From positions 1-7,959 of the forward strand of contig JAAZNH010000296.1 in the NCBI GenBank assembly GCA_012798365.1: a DNA stretch of 7,959 nt, written 5' to 3'. The translations under genes were made by a program, and so were the position numbers. The notes beneath the pieces are model-generated. The model saw only the letters and a list, made by a program, of their open reading frames with translations. It ran no database searches and was not told the DNA's origin. This stretch comes from Methanomicrobiales archaeon (GTDB lineage: Archaea > Halobacteriota > Methanomicrobia > Methanomicrobiales > Methanospirillaceae). Shown one piece after another: positions 1 through 5,370 of the stretch. Each line of letters opens with the position of its first letter. Position 1 is the stretch's first letter.

Positions 1-29
1 ATACTGACGTAACCCGGACAGTGGTAACA

Positions 30-71
30 AAAAACGGGTTCTTTCCCGCAGGCCCGTAGGGCCCTCGCGGG
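30..71 (-). terminator. Hairpin plus T-run downstream of the Rsm22-like gene
   Basis: Reading the minus strand, the bases just after the stop codon of the Rsm22-like gene can fold: CCCGC (45-49) pairs with GCGGG (67-71), and inside it GGCCC (51-55) pairs with GGGCC (59-63) around a three-base loop. About nine bases further on, the minus strand carries a run of six T (29-34 region on the plus strand is A-rich). A second inverted repeat, AACCCG (11-16) with CGGGTT (35-40), brackets that run. T-rich stretches are the usual archaeal termination signal, so this is a plausible terminator; the hairpins may be 3'-end stabilisers. Confidence 0.55.
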
Positions 72-72
72 A

Positions 73-1431
73 TTATTCGTCCAGGTCGGTCTCTTTTGCG
101 GGGGCGCTGATCCGCGTGTTCCGGCTCACGAGCACATTATACGCCTTATGTGCAGGATTGTGCCGGACCAGCACACCTTCAAATTCCAGGATCGTACCGT
201 AGGGGGAAGAGACCAGCAGTTCGTTCTCCGGCACCACGTGGTACGAGGGGAGACTGGCAAAGACCGGCTTATCGCAGGTCCCGTCGCAGAGCCGGAACAC
301 CAGGTTCTTGCTGTCGCCCAGGTTGCCGGACATCTTTGAGGCTATCATGTTGACCCGTTTATCGACATGCCGGTGGACCTGGCTGAGCCGGAGAACGCGG
401 GATTTGGCCGGCACCTGGTAGGTCTCTTTCGTGAGTCCGTCCTTCCTGAGGACAACAAAACTGTACTTGATGTCGATGTTGATGTACCGGAACGACTCAT
501 CGCACGCGGCAATGGTCTCCATCAGCGGCGGGACGCGGATGCACCGCTGGGTGGTAAAACTCCAGCACCGGTCCGGTGTGCAGTTTGTCCCCCAGATAAA
601 CGAGCAGGGGCTGTGGATGGTGAGGCCGCGTTTCTTTAATGCAAGCGACAGCACGCGAAGCCCCGTTGAGGTATTCTCTTCCGCGGGTTCGATGATGAGG
701 ATCGATCCGTCCGGGGCGAGCCGGTCCGCGTATCGCATGACAAGGTCTGCCCGTTTCTCAATCGATCCGTGCCCGGTCTCATTGAGCACATTGGAGAAGA
801 CGATAAGGTCGGCCTTCTCCGGGATCTTTGGCGGAATGCCTGCTTCGATATCGGCCTTGACCGGTGGCTTGATGCTGACGTTCCCGCCTTTTAGTACGCA
901 GGCGTCCCGCAGCGCAAGGAACGCCTCGATGTGCTCCTCCGACTGCTCGACCGAGTGGACATCCGCGGATGCATCATCCAGAAGCGATAAGAACTGGGCA
1001 ACCGCAAGCGGGACAACACCCGGTCCGGTGCCGATGTCAAGGACGGTCATCTTCTTTTTGAGAAGCCCGTCGCGTGCAAGCATGGCAAGCAGGTGGCCGG
1101 CCTGGAAGAAATAGACCGGGAAATGGTACACGAGATACCCGAGTACGCTGTAGCCCTTGGTGTACTGGAGCGATCGTCGCTGCTGCGGCTTCCAGTAATC
1201 GTCCTTCTGGGTGACAATGGCTTTGCGCAGCCGGTCGAGCATGACCGGATCAGAAAGTTCCTTGCCGGTCTTTTTCACAATATACTTCTCAATCGTGGCC
1301 TGCAGGCACTCCGGCATATTCCGTGCATCGAAAAACGCATCAAGCCGGGCAGTCTCGCTCTCGTTGAGAACGTAGTGCCCGGAACTTTTTTTCCGTTCTT
1401 TTTCCGATGGCTGGGACTGCTTGCCGGTCAT
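73..1431 (-). CDS. Rsm22/METTL17-family methyltransferase-like protein, probable Fe-S protein
   Basis: This 452-residue protein has a class I SAM-dependent methyltransferase fold: the glycine-rich motif I, LDIGTGPG, is at residues 131-138, followed by an acidic strand end (VEQSEEH, 161-167) and a motif IV-like segment VFSNVLNE (211-218). A cysteine cluster follows at C276, C284 and C289, with C382 in an RLCDGT context near the C-terminal beta domain. That arrangement resembles the four [4Fe-4S] ligands known in the mitochondrial Rsm22/METTL17 family, which associates with the small ribosomal subunit and helps its assembly. By analogy this protein may act on, or bind, the archaeal 30S subunit; the target is not visible from sequence. 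The first 80 residues are charged and not recognisable. The start is supported by a TATA-like box about 30 bases upstream. It is transcribed alone, divergent from the SRAP operon. Family assignment is fairly sure; catalytic activity is uncertain. Confidence 0.8.
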   Translation of the reverse strand: MTGKQSQPSEKERKKSSGHYVLNESETARLDAFFDARNMPECLQATIEKYIVKKTGKELSDPVMLDRLRKAIVTQKDDYWKPQQRRSLQYTKGYSVLGYLVYHFPVYFFQAGHLLAMLARDGLLKKKMTVLDIGTGPGVVPLAVAQFLSLLDDASADVHSVEQSEEHIEAFLALRDACVLKGGNVSIKPPVKADIEAGIPPKIPEKADLIVFSNVLNETGHGSIEKRADLVMRYADRLAPDGSILIIEPAEENTSTGLRVLSLALKKRGLTIHSPCSFIWGTNCTPDRCWSFTTQRCIRVPPLMETIAACDESFRYINIDIKYSFVVLRKDGLTKETYQVPAKSRVLRLSQVHRHVDKRVNMIASKMSGNLGDSKNLVFRLCDGTCDKPVFASLPSYHVVPENELLVSSPYGTILEFEGVLVRHNPAHKAYNVLVSRNTRISAPAKETDLDE

Positions 1432-1457
1432 AGTATGCAGGATATCTTCGCGGGGTC

Positions 1458-1465
1458 AAATAATA
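1458..1465 (-). promoter_or_regulatory. TATA-like box for the Rsm22-like gene
   Basis: On the minus strand the sequence TATTATTT lies centred about 30 bases upstream of the ATG at 1431. Archaeal transcription usually starts 25-27 bases downstream of the TATA centre, which would give a leader of only a few bases. No Shine-Dalgarno sequence is visible ahead of the ATG, which agrees with a near-leaderless mRNA. Confidence 0.45.
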
Positions 1466-1558
1466 CATCTTTGCCCTGCACAATCTGTGTGGTAAAAACT
1501 CTCAGGAAAACGGTGTTGAGGATGTTCATCGGGTCCCCCATCAGGCCGGACCGGGCTC

Positions 1559-1590
1559 TTTTTTTTTAAAAAAAAAACCAACAAAAAAAA
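1559..1590. other. T9-A10 palindromic tract followed by A8
   Basis: Nine T (1559-1567) are followed directly by ten A (1568-1577), then a short spacer and eight more A (1583-1590). The T9A10 block is a self-complementary AT tract. Read either way it supplies a T-run, so it could end transcripts arriving from either side. Such tracts are also intrinsically bent or stiff DNA and can be sites for chromatin proteins. Which of these applies cannot be told from the sequence. Confidence 0.5.
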
Positions 1591-1619
1591 TTCCCTGGTA
1601 AGGAAAACCTGATCTGAAT

Positions 1620-1706
1620 ATGAATCCGGAACAGGCATATGGGCTGGTGCTCCTTGATGACAGCGCATATGCGAAAAAAACCGGGCGTTCCTCTTTTCTG
1701 GCCTGA
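1620..1706 (+). CDS. Possible 28-residue small protein (doubtful)
   Basis: An ATG at 1620 opens a 28-codon frame that begins MNPEQAYGLVLLDD and ends at TGA (1704-1706). Its codons resemble those of the real genes nearby, and its composition is that of a normal soluble protein, unlike the overlapping frames. However, there is no clear ribosome binding site, no obvious promoter (only the A-rich tract upstream), and I recognise no family. It could be a real small protein, the remnant of a decayed gene, or chance. Confidence 0.15.
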   Translation: MNPEQAYGLVLLDDSAYAKKTGRSSFLA

Positions 1707-1749
1707 GTATTGCCATGATATTCCTCTGGTTCGGTCTTCTGAAATCGCT

Positions 1750-1772
1750 CCTCTTTTCCCTCTTTTCCCTCC
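1750..1772 (+). repeat. Short pyrimidine tandem repeat
   Basis: The nine-base unit CCTCTTTTC occurs twice in a row (1750-1758 and 1759-1767) and is followed by a partial third copy, CCTCC. The strand is wholly pyrimidine over this stretch. It lies in the noncoding region upstream of the SRAP gene and is likely a replication-slippage product. Confidence 0.6.
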
Positions 1773-1932
1773 ATCCCTCAGATGGCATACGCACTGTTCT
1801 CCCGTGTCCTGTTTTTTGTCGTTGACTACCTTGCCTCTATATCGTTACTCAGTCTCTTAACCGAAGTCCCGTTCCATGTCCTGGGTATTCCCTGACCCCC
1901 CGGTTGCCGGTATCAGGTTTCCGACGGGAGAA

Positions 1933-1942
1933 CGGTATACCG
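1933..1942. promoter_or_regulatory. Perfect 10-base palindrome, candidate operator
   Basis: CGGTATACCG at 1933-1942 reads the same on both strands. It lies 114 bases upstream of the SRAP start, just before the leader stem-loop. A related CCGGTAT occurs at 1907-1913. A dimeric regulator could bind here, but no regulator can be named, and a 10-base palindrome can arise by chance. Confidence 0.25.
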
Positions 1943-1955
1943 GAGGGTATGAAAA

Positions 1956-2008
1956 ATGGTGAAAGGTTTCGTATGGGTCCATATCCGGCGCTGCCTTACT
2001 TTCACCAT
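1956..2008 (+). promoter_or_regulatory. Stem-loop in the SRAP gene leader
   Basis: ATGGTGAAAG (1956-1965) is perfectly complementary to CTTTCACCAT (1999-2008), giving a 10-bp stem around a 33-base loop. The loop itself contains a small inverted repeat, TATGG/CCATA (1972-1983). If the SRAP mRNA begins upstream of 1956, this structure would sit in its 5' leader, about 47 bases before the ATG. It is not a riboswitch class I recognise. Confidence 0.4.
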
Positions 2009-2055
2009 CCCCACCGCCATCCTGATATGCCGGCCCGGCCAAATGCGGATCAACC

Positions 2056-2736
2056 ATGTGCGGCCGGTACTCCCTCATCTGTATTGACGATCTCGGCAAC
2101 CGTTTCCGGGTCCACAACCCGATGATCGGTTCGCGCTCGCATTTCAACATCAGCCCGGCGAGCGAGATGCCGGTCATTGTCCGCAATGATGCAGGCAATG
2201 AGAACGCGATCGTGCCAATGCGCTGGGGCCTGGTACCGCACTGGGCACAGGATCCCAAAACCGCACAGAAACCGATCAATGCACGGGCCGAGACGCTTCT
2301 TGAGAAACCGATGTTTGCTCCGCTCGTCCGCTCGCACCGCTGCCTTGTCCCGGCCTCCGGTTTTTTTGAATGGAAGAAAGAAGGCAAACGGAAGATCCCG
2401 TTTTACTTCACGGTGCCGGGACAACCGCTCTTTGCCTTTGCCGGTCTCTTCTCTCAATGGAAAAGCCCGGACGGGACGGTGCTCTCAACGTACACGATCA
2501 TCACCTGCCCGGCAAATGTGCTGCTGGCCGGAGTCCACGACCGGATGCCGGTCATTCTTGCGCAGGAGAACGAGTCCCGGTGGCTCTCGCAGGAGCCGCT
2601 GGCCCCGGGGGACCTGGCACAGATTCTTGCACCGTTCCCGGCAGCCGCCATGCAGAAAATGCCGGTCAGTGACCTGGTCAACAGCCCGGCCGTTGATGAT
2701 GAGCGGATCATCCGGCCTCTTTTTGGCCTTTCCTGA
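2056..2736 (+). CDS. SRAP-domain protein (HMCES/YedK family), abasic-site DNA-protein crosslinker
   Basis: The 226-residue protein begins MCGRYS, the hallmark of the SRAP (SOS response-associated peptidase) family. After removal of Met, Cys2 becomes the N-terminal residue that forms a thiazolidine link with abasic sites in single-stranded DNA, shielding them from cleavage. Other family residues are all present: R56-W57-G58 in the RWGLVPHW motif, N75 and R77 (INARAE), E105 (GFFEW) and H161 (GVHDRMPV), matching the Asn75, Glu105 and His160 of E. coli YedK. The length is typical. The start is fixed by the need for Cys2; a weak GGAT lies nine bases upstream. It opens a plus-strand run with the QueG-like gene 17 bases later. 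Role in replication-linked DNA protection is well founded for the family; family assignment is very secure. Confidence 0.95.
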   Translation: MCGRYSLICIDDLGNRFRVHNPMIGSRSHFNISPASEMPVIVRNDAGNENAIVPMRWGLVPHWAQDPKTAQKPINARAETLLEKPMFAPLVRSHRCLVPASGFFEWKKEGKRKIPFYFTVPGQPLFAFAGLFSQWKSPDGTVLSTYTIITCPANVLLAGVHDRMPVILAQENESRWLSQEPLAPGDLAQILAPFPAAAMQKMPVSDLVNSPAVDDERIIRPLFGLS

Positions 2737-2753
2737 CCAACGCATACTATTCC

Positions 2754-3521
2754 ATGCCAGAACAATCCTGCCCGGCCGTTGATCGCGATGCCATTGCCCG
2801 GTTTTTCTCCGGCCGGAAGATTGATGCGTACGGTATTGCCGAGGTATCCCGGATCCATGCACCTGCGGGCCGGCATCCCCGCGACCTTCTTGCCGGGTGC
2901 CGGACGATAATCATCATCGGCACCCTGATGCCGGACCGGATCTTCACGGATGCCGGCCGGACAGAAGCAACCCGGGAGATCAAAGAGACCCTGGAATCTG
3001 CTGCAGCAGACTGTACCGGCTGGCTTGTCCATGCGGGAGCCGGGGCAGTCCCTATCATGCCATCCCTCCCGATGAAAATTGAGGACGGGAAACTCCGGGG
3101 ACTCCTCTCGCTCAAGCATTGTGCGGCCGATGCCGGTTTTGGCACGCTGGGTGACAACACGCTTCTTGTGCACCCGGTGTTCGGGAACCGGCTTGCCCTT
3201 GCCGCAGTCCTGACCAACCTGGCCCTTGACCCCACTCCTCTCGCGGCCACGCTGCCTGCCTGCACGCACTGCAACCGGTGCGTGAAAGCCTGCCCCGAAG
3301 GTGCGATCCAGGGCGGAACCGTTGATATCACCAAGTGCCGGAACATGACGGATTATATCCCCGGTCCGCTGCGGGGTGTTTCCTGGAAGCTGATGCGGGG
3401 GAAGATGAGCGGCCGGATCCTGACTTCGCTCCTGAACGCGGCCGGCCCGTACCTTGCGATCGAATCAGGCTGCACCGCGTGCATGATCGCCTGCCCCTAC
3501 TTCCAAATAGAAAAACGGTAA
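2754..3521 (+). CDS. QueG-like double [4Fe-4S] cluster protein
   Basis: This 255-residue protein resembles the C-terminal two thirds of epoxyqueuosine reductase (QueG). The segment 117-156 (AGFGTLGDN...HPVFGNRLALAAVLTNL) matches the QueG stretch that leads into the ferredoxin domain. Eight cysteines follow in the QueG order: C170, C173, C176 and C180 before Pro, then C195, then C240, C243 and C247 before Pro, enough for two [4Fe-4S] clusters. It is shorter than typical QueG (roughly 310-380 residues) and has GDN where QueG usually has GKN. It is a cytosolic redox protein with no signal or membrane segment. Archaea generally make archaeosine rather than queuosine, so the real substrate is probably something else. 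It sits 17 bases after the SRAP gene and 9 before the zinc-ribbon gene. No Shine-Dalgarno is evident. Annotation pipelines may call it epoxyqueuosine reductase; I would not. Confidence 0.8.
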   Translation: MPEQSCPAVDRDAIARFFSGRKIDAYGIAEVSRIHAPAGRHPRDLLAGCRTIIIIGTLMPDRIFTDAGRTEATREIKETLESAAADCTGWLVHAGAGAVPIMPSLPMKIEDGKLRGLLSLKHCAADAGFGTLGDNTLLVHPVFGNRLALAAVLTNLALDPTPLAATLPACTHCNRCVKACPEGAIQGGTVDITKCRNMTDYIPGPLRGVSWKLMRGKMSGRILTSLLNAAGPYLAIESGCTACMIACPYFQIEKR

Positions 3522-3530
3522 TCTCTTTTT

Positions 3531-3842
3531 ATGCTCTTTGACCATTGCCCGGGTTCAGCCAACCTGCGCACGCCAACCCTTGCAATCAAGAAATGTCCGC
3601 AGTGCGGGGAAGAAGTGGAGCTCTTCTCCAATGATGTGTCCGTGAAATGCAGCAACTGCGGTTTTGAGGTCTACAACGACATCCTCTCCTGCGTCCAGTG
3701 GTGCAAGTACGCAAAGCAGTGCGTGGGGCAGGAGACGTACGACAAGATAATGGCGCAGATGAAGGCGCAGGAAGAACGGCAGGCACGGGAAAAGGCACAG
3801 GCAAACGAGCCGGGGAAAAATAAGCAGGGAAAAATTATCTAA
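3531..3842 (+). CDS. Small cysteine-rich zinc-ribbon protein
   Basis: The 103-residue protein carries a zinc ribbon: CPQCG (C22, C25) and CSNCG (C40, C43) form the four ligands. A second conserved-looking block follows, with C54, WC (C58) and C64 in the pattern C-x3-C-x5-C. After residue 65 comes a charged, Gln/Lys/Glu-rich helix (about 70-95) that is probably extended or coiled. I recall similar CPxCGEEVE...WCKYAK..C modules in methanogens and anaerobic bacteria, sometimes joined to HD-domain proteins, but no function is established to my knowledge. The first 19 residues look unconserved, so the true start may be later, though no good in-frame alternative exists. It ends the SRAP run, nine bases after the QueG-like gene, and converges on nadA. 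Binding nucleic acid or a protein partner is inference only. Confidence 0.75.
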   Translation: MLFDHCPGSANLRTPTLAIKKCPQCGEEVELFSNDVSVKCSNCGFEVYNDILSCVQWCKYAKQCVGQETYDKIMAQMKAQEERQAREKAQANEPGKNKQGKII

Positions 3843-3853
3843 AAATAAAAAAA
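3841..3853 (-). terminator. T-rich terminator of nadA
   Basis: Downstream of the nadA stop, the minus strand reads seven T, one A and five T (plus-strand positions 3841-3853). T-runs of this kind are enough to end archaeal transcription. It overlaps the stop codon of the convergent zinc-ribbon gene, so the two transcription units are separated by only about 20 bases. No matching T-run is seen for the plus-strand operon before it enters nadA antisense. Confidence 0.5.
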
Positions 3854-3862
3854 GTGGAATCG

Positions 3863-4783
3863 TTACGGTATTGCGAGCATCCGCTCGATAGCGTTCCGGG
3901 CCCGGTCTGCAACTGTTTTTTCGACCGTGACCCGTGGTGAGAGATTCACGAGCGAGTCCCGGACCAGTTCGAGACGGTTCTTCTTCATGTTGTGGCAGAG
4001 AGCCGCATCCGAGAGCGGGTAACAGTTCTTCTGCGGGCACTCTTTGTTGAGCCGGTGGAGGATCCCGACTTCTGTGCCGATGATGAACTCATGGGCTTTT
4101 GACGAACAGACTTCCCTGATGATCCCGGACGTGCTTGCCACATGGTCAGCCAGATCAATGACCTCCGGCCGGCACTCGGGATGGACGAGCAGGACGGCAT
4201 CCGGGTATGCCTCGCGGGCCTCCCGGATCTGTTCCGGGGTGATCCGGTCGTGCACGTAACAGAATCCCTCCCACGGCAGGACCTTCTTTTTCGTGAACCG
4301 CTGGGCATAGCGCCCGAGGTTTTTGTCCGGCACAAAGATGACCTCGTCCTGCTCTACCGCGTTGACAACCTTCACCGCGTTTGAGGAGGTGCAGCAGATG
4401 TCGCTCTCAGCCTTGATCCCGGCTGATGAGTTCACGTAGCAGACCACTGCTGCATCGGGATGCGCCTTTTTTGCCAGCCGGAGTTCATCAACCCTGATCA
4501 TCTCTGCCATCGGGCAGCAGGCATCCCCGACCGGCAGGAGCACAGCCTTGCGGGGGGAAAGAATTGCTGCGGTCTCGGCCATAAAATCAACCCCGCAGAA
4601 GACGATCACATCGCCATCCTTTGTCACGGCAGCCCGCGAGAGTTCAAGCGAGTCACCCGTGATGTCAGCGATGTCCTGGATCTCGTCCGGCTGGTAGTTG
4701 TGCACGAGCAGGATGGCGTTCTGCTCTTTTTTGAGCTGGCGGATCTCCTCCACGAGTTTCTGCTGGTCCGAAGTTGTAGCCAT
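3863..4783 (-). CDS. nadA: Quinolinate synthase NadA
   Basis: NadA condenses iminoaspartate with dihydroxyacetone phosphate to give quinolinate, the first ring compound in NAD synthesis, using an oxygen-sensitive [4Fe-4S] cluster. The 306-residue length fits the short, thermophile/archaeal form. Family signatures are HNYQ (28-31), ITGDSLELSR (41-50), CPMAEM (90-95), YVNSSAG (116-122), PDKNLG (152-157), HPEC (201-204) and TEVGILHRL (237-245). C90, C175 (WEGFCYVH) and C263 (ALCHNMKKN) correspond to the three cluster cysteines, leaving one iron open for substrate. I chose the ATG at 4783: a strong TATA box lies about 32 bases upstream, and the 26 extra residues from an upstream ATG (4861) would span that box and look noncoding. 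No nadB or nadC is next to it; the iminoaspartate source (L-aspartate oxidase or dehydrogenase) is not in the window. Confidence 0.95.
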   Translation of the reverse strand: MATTSDQQKLVEEIRQLKKEQNAILLVHNYQPDEIQDIADITGDSLELSRAAVTKDGDVIVFCGVDFMAETAAILSPRKAVLLPVGDACCPMAEMIRVDELRLAKKAHPDAAVVCYVNSSAGIKAESDICCTSSNAVKVVNAVEQDEVIFVPDKNLGRYAQRFTKKKVLPWEGFCYVHDRITPEQIREAREAYPDAVLLVHPECRPEVIDLADHVASTSGIIREVCSSKAHEFIIGTEVGILHRLNKECPQKNCYPLSDAALCHNMKKNRLELVRDSLVNLSPRVTVEKTVADRARNAIERMLAIP

Positions 4784-4810
4784 AGTTGTGTATCCAGATT
4801 CTGCGCAGGG

Positions 4811-4820
4811 TTTTATAAAA
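4811..4820 (-). promoter_or_regulatory. TATA box of nadA
   Basis: TTTTATAAAA at 4811-4820 is a strong, symmetric archaeal TATA box. Its centre lies about 32 bases from the nadA ATG at 4783, predicting transcription start near 4789 and a leader of about five bases. No Shine-Dalgarno is seen. This position is the main reason for rejecting the longer nadA frame. Confidence 0.7.
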
Positions 4821-4878
4821 CTGTGGCCTTGAAGCAGGATAATCAGATAATGTTTTGGCATTCGATGAATTAAATCGG

Positions 4879-4884
4879 TTTATG
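4879..4884 (+). promoter_or_regulatory. TATA-like element, possible start of a short RNA
   Basis: TTTATG followed by C, preceded by an A/T-rich stretch, is the same heptamer found at 5335-5341 ahead of the sulfur-carrier gene. Transcription from it would begin near 4907 and meet the hairpin and T-run at 4964-4988 after about 80 bases. This is a weak, inferred element. Confidence 0.25.
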
Positions 4885-4943
4885 CCAGTGTGATTCCTGT
4901 ACAATGGTTCAATCAATCCAGGGAGTAAATACGAGCAGGTGCT

Positions 4944-4963
4944 CCCCAACCCCCTCCCCTCCC
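4944..4963 (-). other. G-quadruplex-capable tract
   Basis: On the plus strand the bases are CCCC, AA, CCCCC, T, CCCC, T, CCC. The minus strand therefore has four runs of at least three G separated by loops of one to two bases, which satisfies the usual G-quadruplex rule and predicts a very stable three-tetrad fold. It lies 161 bases upstream of the nadA start, on the nadA sense strand. The C-rich strand can alternatively pair with GGGGAGG at 4994-5000. Confidence 0.55.
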
Positions 4964-4988
4964 GACTGCTGCCGCAGGCAGTCTTTTT
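4964..4988 (+). terminator. Hairpin with T-run, intrinsic-terminator-like
   Basis: GACTGC (4964-4969) pairs with GCAGTC (4978-4983) around an eight-base loop and is followed at once by five T (4984-4988). A longer T-run (5010-5017) lies 21 bases later. CCTCCCC (4953-4959) can pair with GGGGAGG (4994-5000) as an outer stem. No plus-strand gene lies upstream before the convergent nadA, so what it would terminate is unclear: a short RNA, or antisense read-through of nadA. Confidence 0.45.
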
Positions 4989-5177
4989 AGGCGGGGGAGG
5001 TAAGTTTAGTTTTTTTCTCTGGAGAAATGAATTCATGGTACTGTTGACGTTCCCGGGGCTTTGTTCGAAGGATTCGGAAAAATTCTTTCCCCGCCACCAG
5101 GGCACCCATGGTTAAGGTAACGATCAATTACCAGTTTTTTGGAAATTATTCAAGACTGATAGATCCTCTTGTTGAAG

Positions 5178-5208
5178 CCGCCACGGGGGCGCCCCGCGGG
5201 GGTGGCGG
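5178..5208 (+). promoter_or_regulatory. GC-rich hairpin upstream of the sulfur-carrier gene
   Basis: CCGCCAC (5178-5184) pairs with GTGGCGG (5202-5208) around a 17-base GC-rich loop that itself contains the palindrome GGGGCGCCCC (5186-5195). It is followed by an A/T-rich stretch with no real T-run. It lies about 160 bases before the sulfur-carrier start, so it is in the mRNA leader only if a promoter further upstream is used. Confidence 0.35.
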
Positions 5209-5269
5209 AATACTTCTTTACGGGGGTTTGGGGATGTCTGGTGTCGCATCAGCGAGACCTGACTTGAGA

Positions 5270-5285
5270 AGAACCATCAGGTTCT
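5270..5285 (+). repeat. Small inverted repeat
   Basis: AGAACC (5270-5275) is complementary to GGTTCT (5280-5285) with a four-base loop, ATCA. It lies 86 bases before the sulfur-carrier start and 50 before its TATA-like box. It could be a protein-binding site or a small RNA hairpin; nothing else is visible. Confidence 0.25.
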
Positions 5286-5334
5286 CCGAAGGAAGCCCCA
5301 TTATCTCTTTTCGACTCGGGATCCAGACCGGATC

Positions 5335-5340
5335 TTTATG
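5335..5340 (+). promoter_or_regulatory. TATA-like box of the sulfur-carrier/thiolase operon
   Basis: TTTATG (5335-5340) is centred about 33 bases before the ATG at 5371. The predicted transcript would start near 5364, giving a leader of about seven bases with no Shine-Dalgarno, as also proposed for nadA and the Rsm22-like gene. Confidence 0.4.
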
Positions 5341-5370
5341 CATTCCTCCCGCCTACTATCTGGATAACAC

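Larger units (their letters stand above)
1432..2055. other. Intergenic region between the divergent Rsm22-like and SRAP genes
   Basis: This 624-base stretch has no convincing protein gene in any frame. It holds the Rsm22-like promoter, a long T/A tract (1559-1590), a 29-codon reading frame (1620-1706), a pyrimidine-rich tandem repeat (1750-1772), a weak TATA-like CTATATC at 1837-1843, a 10-base palindrome (1933-1942) and a stem-loop (1956-2008) ahead of the SRAP gene. Longer open frames here use low-complexity or proline/histidine-rich translations and run through the A tract, so I do not regard them as genes. Confidence 0.6.
4784..5370. other. Structured intergenic region between divergent nadA and the sulfur-carrier gene
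   Basis: This 587-base stretch has no gene I can support. Apart from the nadA TATA box, it contains a TATA-like TTTATG at 4879-4884, a G-quadruplex-capable tract (4944-4963), a terminator-like hairpin (4964-4988) with a second T-run at 5010-5017, a palindrome ATGAATTCAT (5027-5036), a GC-rich hairpin (5178-5208), a smaller hairpin (5270-5285) and the likely promoter of the next gene (5335-5340). An 88-codon frame at 5108-5374 runs through the GC-rich hairpin and overlaps the next start; it does not look like a protein gene. Confidence 0.6.

Noticed and set aside
431..1114. A 227-codon plus-strand frame opposite the Rsm22-like gene
   Set aside because: It is Ser/Arg/Met-rich with no recognisable motif, and it is antisense to a gene with clear family motifs; typical of GC-rich shadow frames.
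1904..2125. A small frame with GGAGG close before an internal ATG at 1949
   Set aside because: The spacing to the ATG is only one base, the product is Pro/His-rich and unrecognised, and it overlaps the start of the SRAP gene out of frame.
2454..3269. A 271-codon minus-strand frame opposite the SRAP and QueG-like genes
   Set aside because: It spans two well-supported genes on the other strand, is rich in Arg/Gly and has no family signal.
4784..4861. A 26-residue N-terminal extension of NadA from the ATG at 4861
   Set aside because: It would translate through the strong TATA box at 4811-4820, and homologous NadA begins near the ATG at 4783.
4906..4919. A GGTTCAATCAATCC segment resembling a tRNA T-arm
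   Set aside because: No matching acceptor stem, D-arm or anticodon arm could be found around it.
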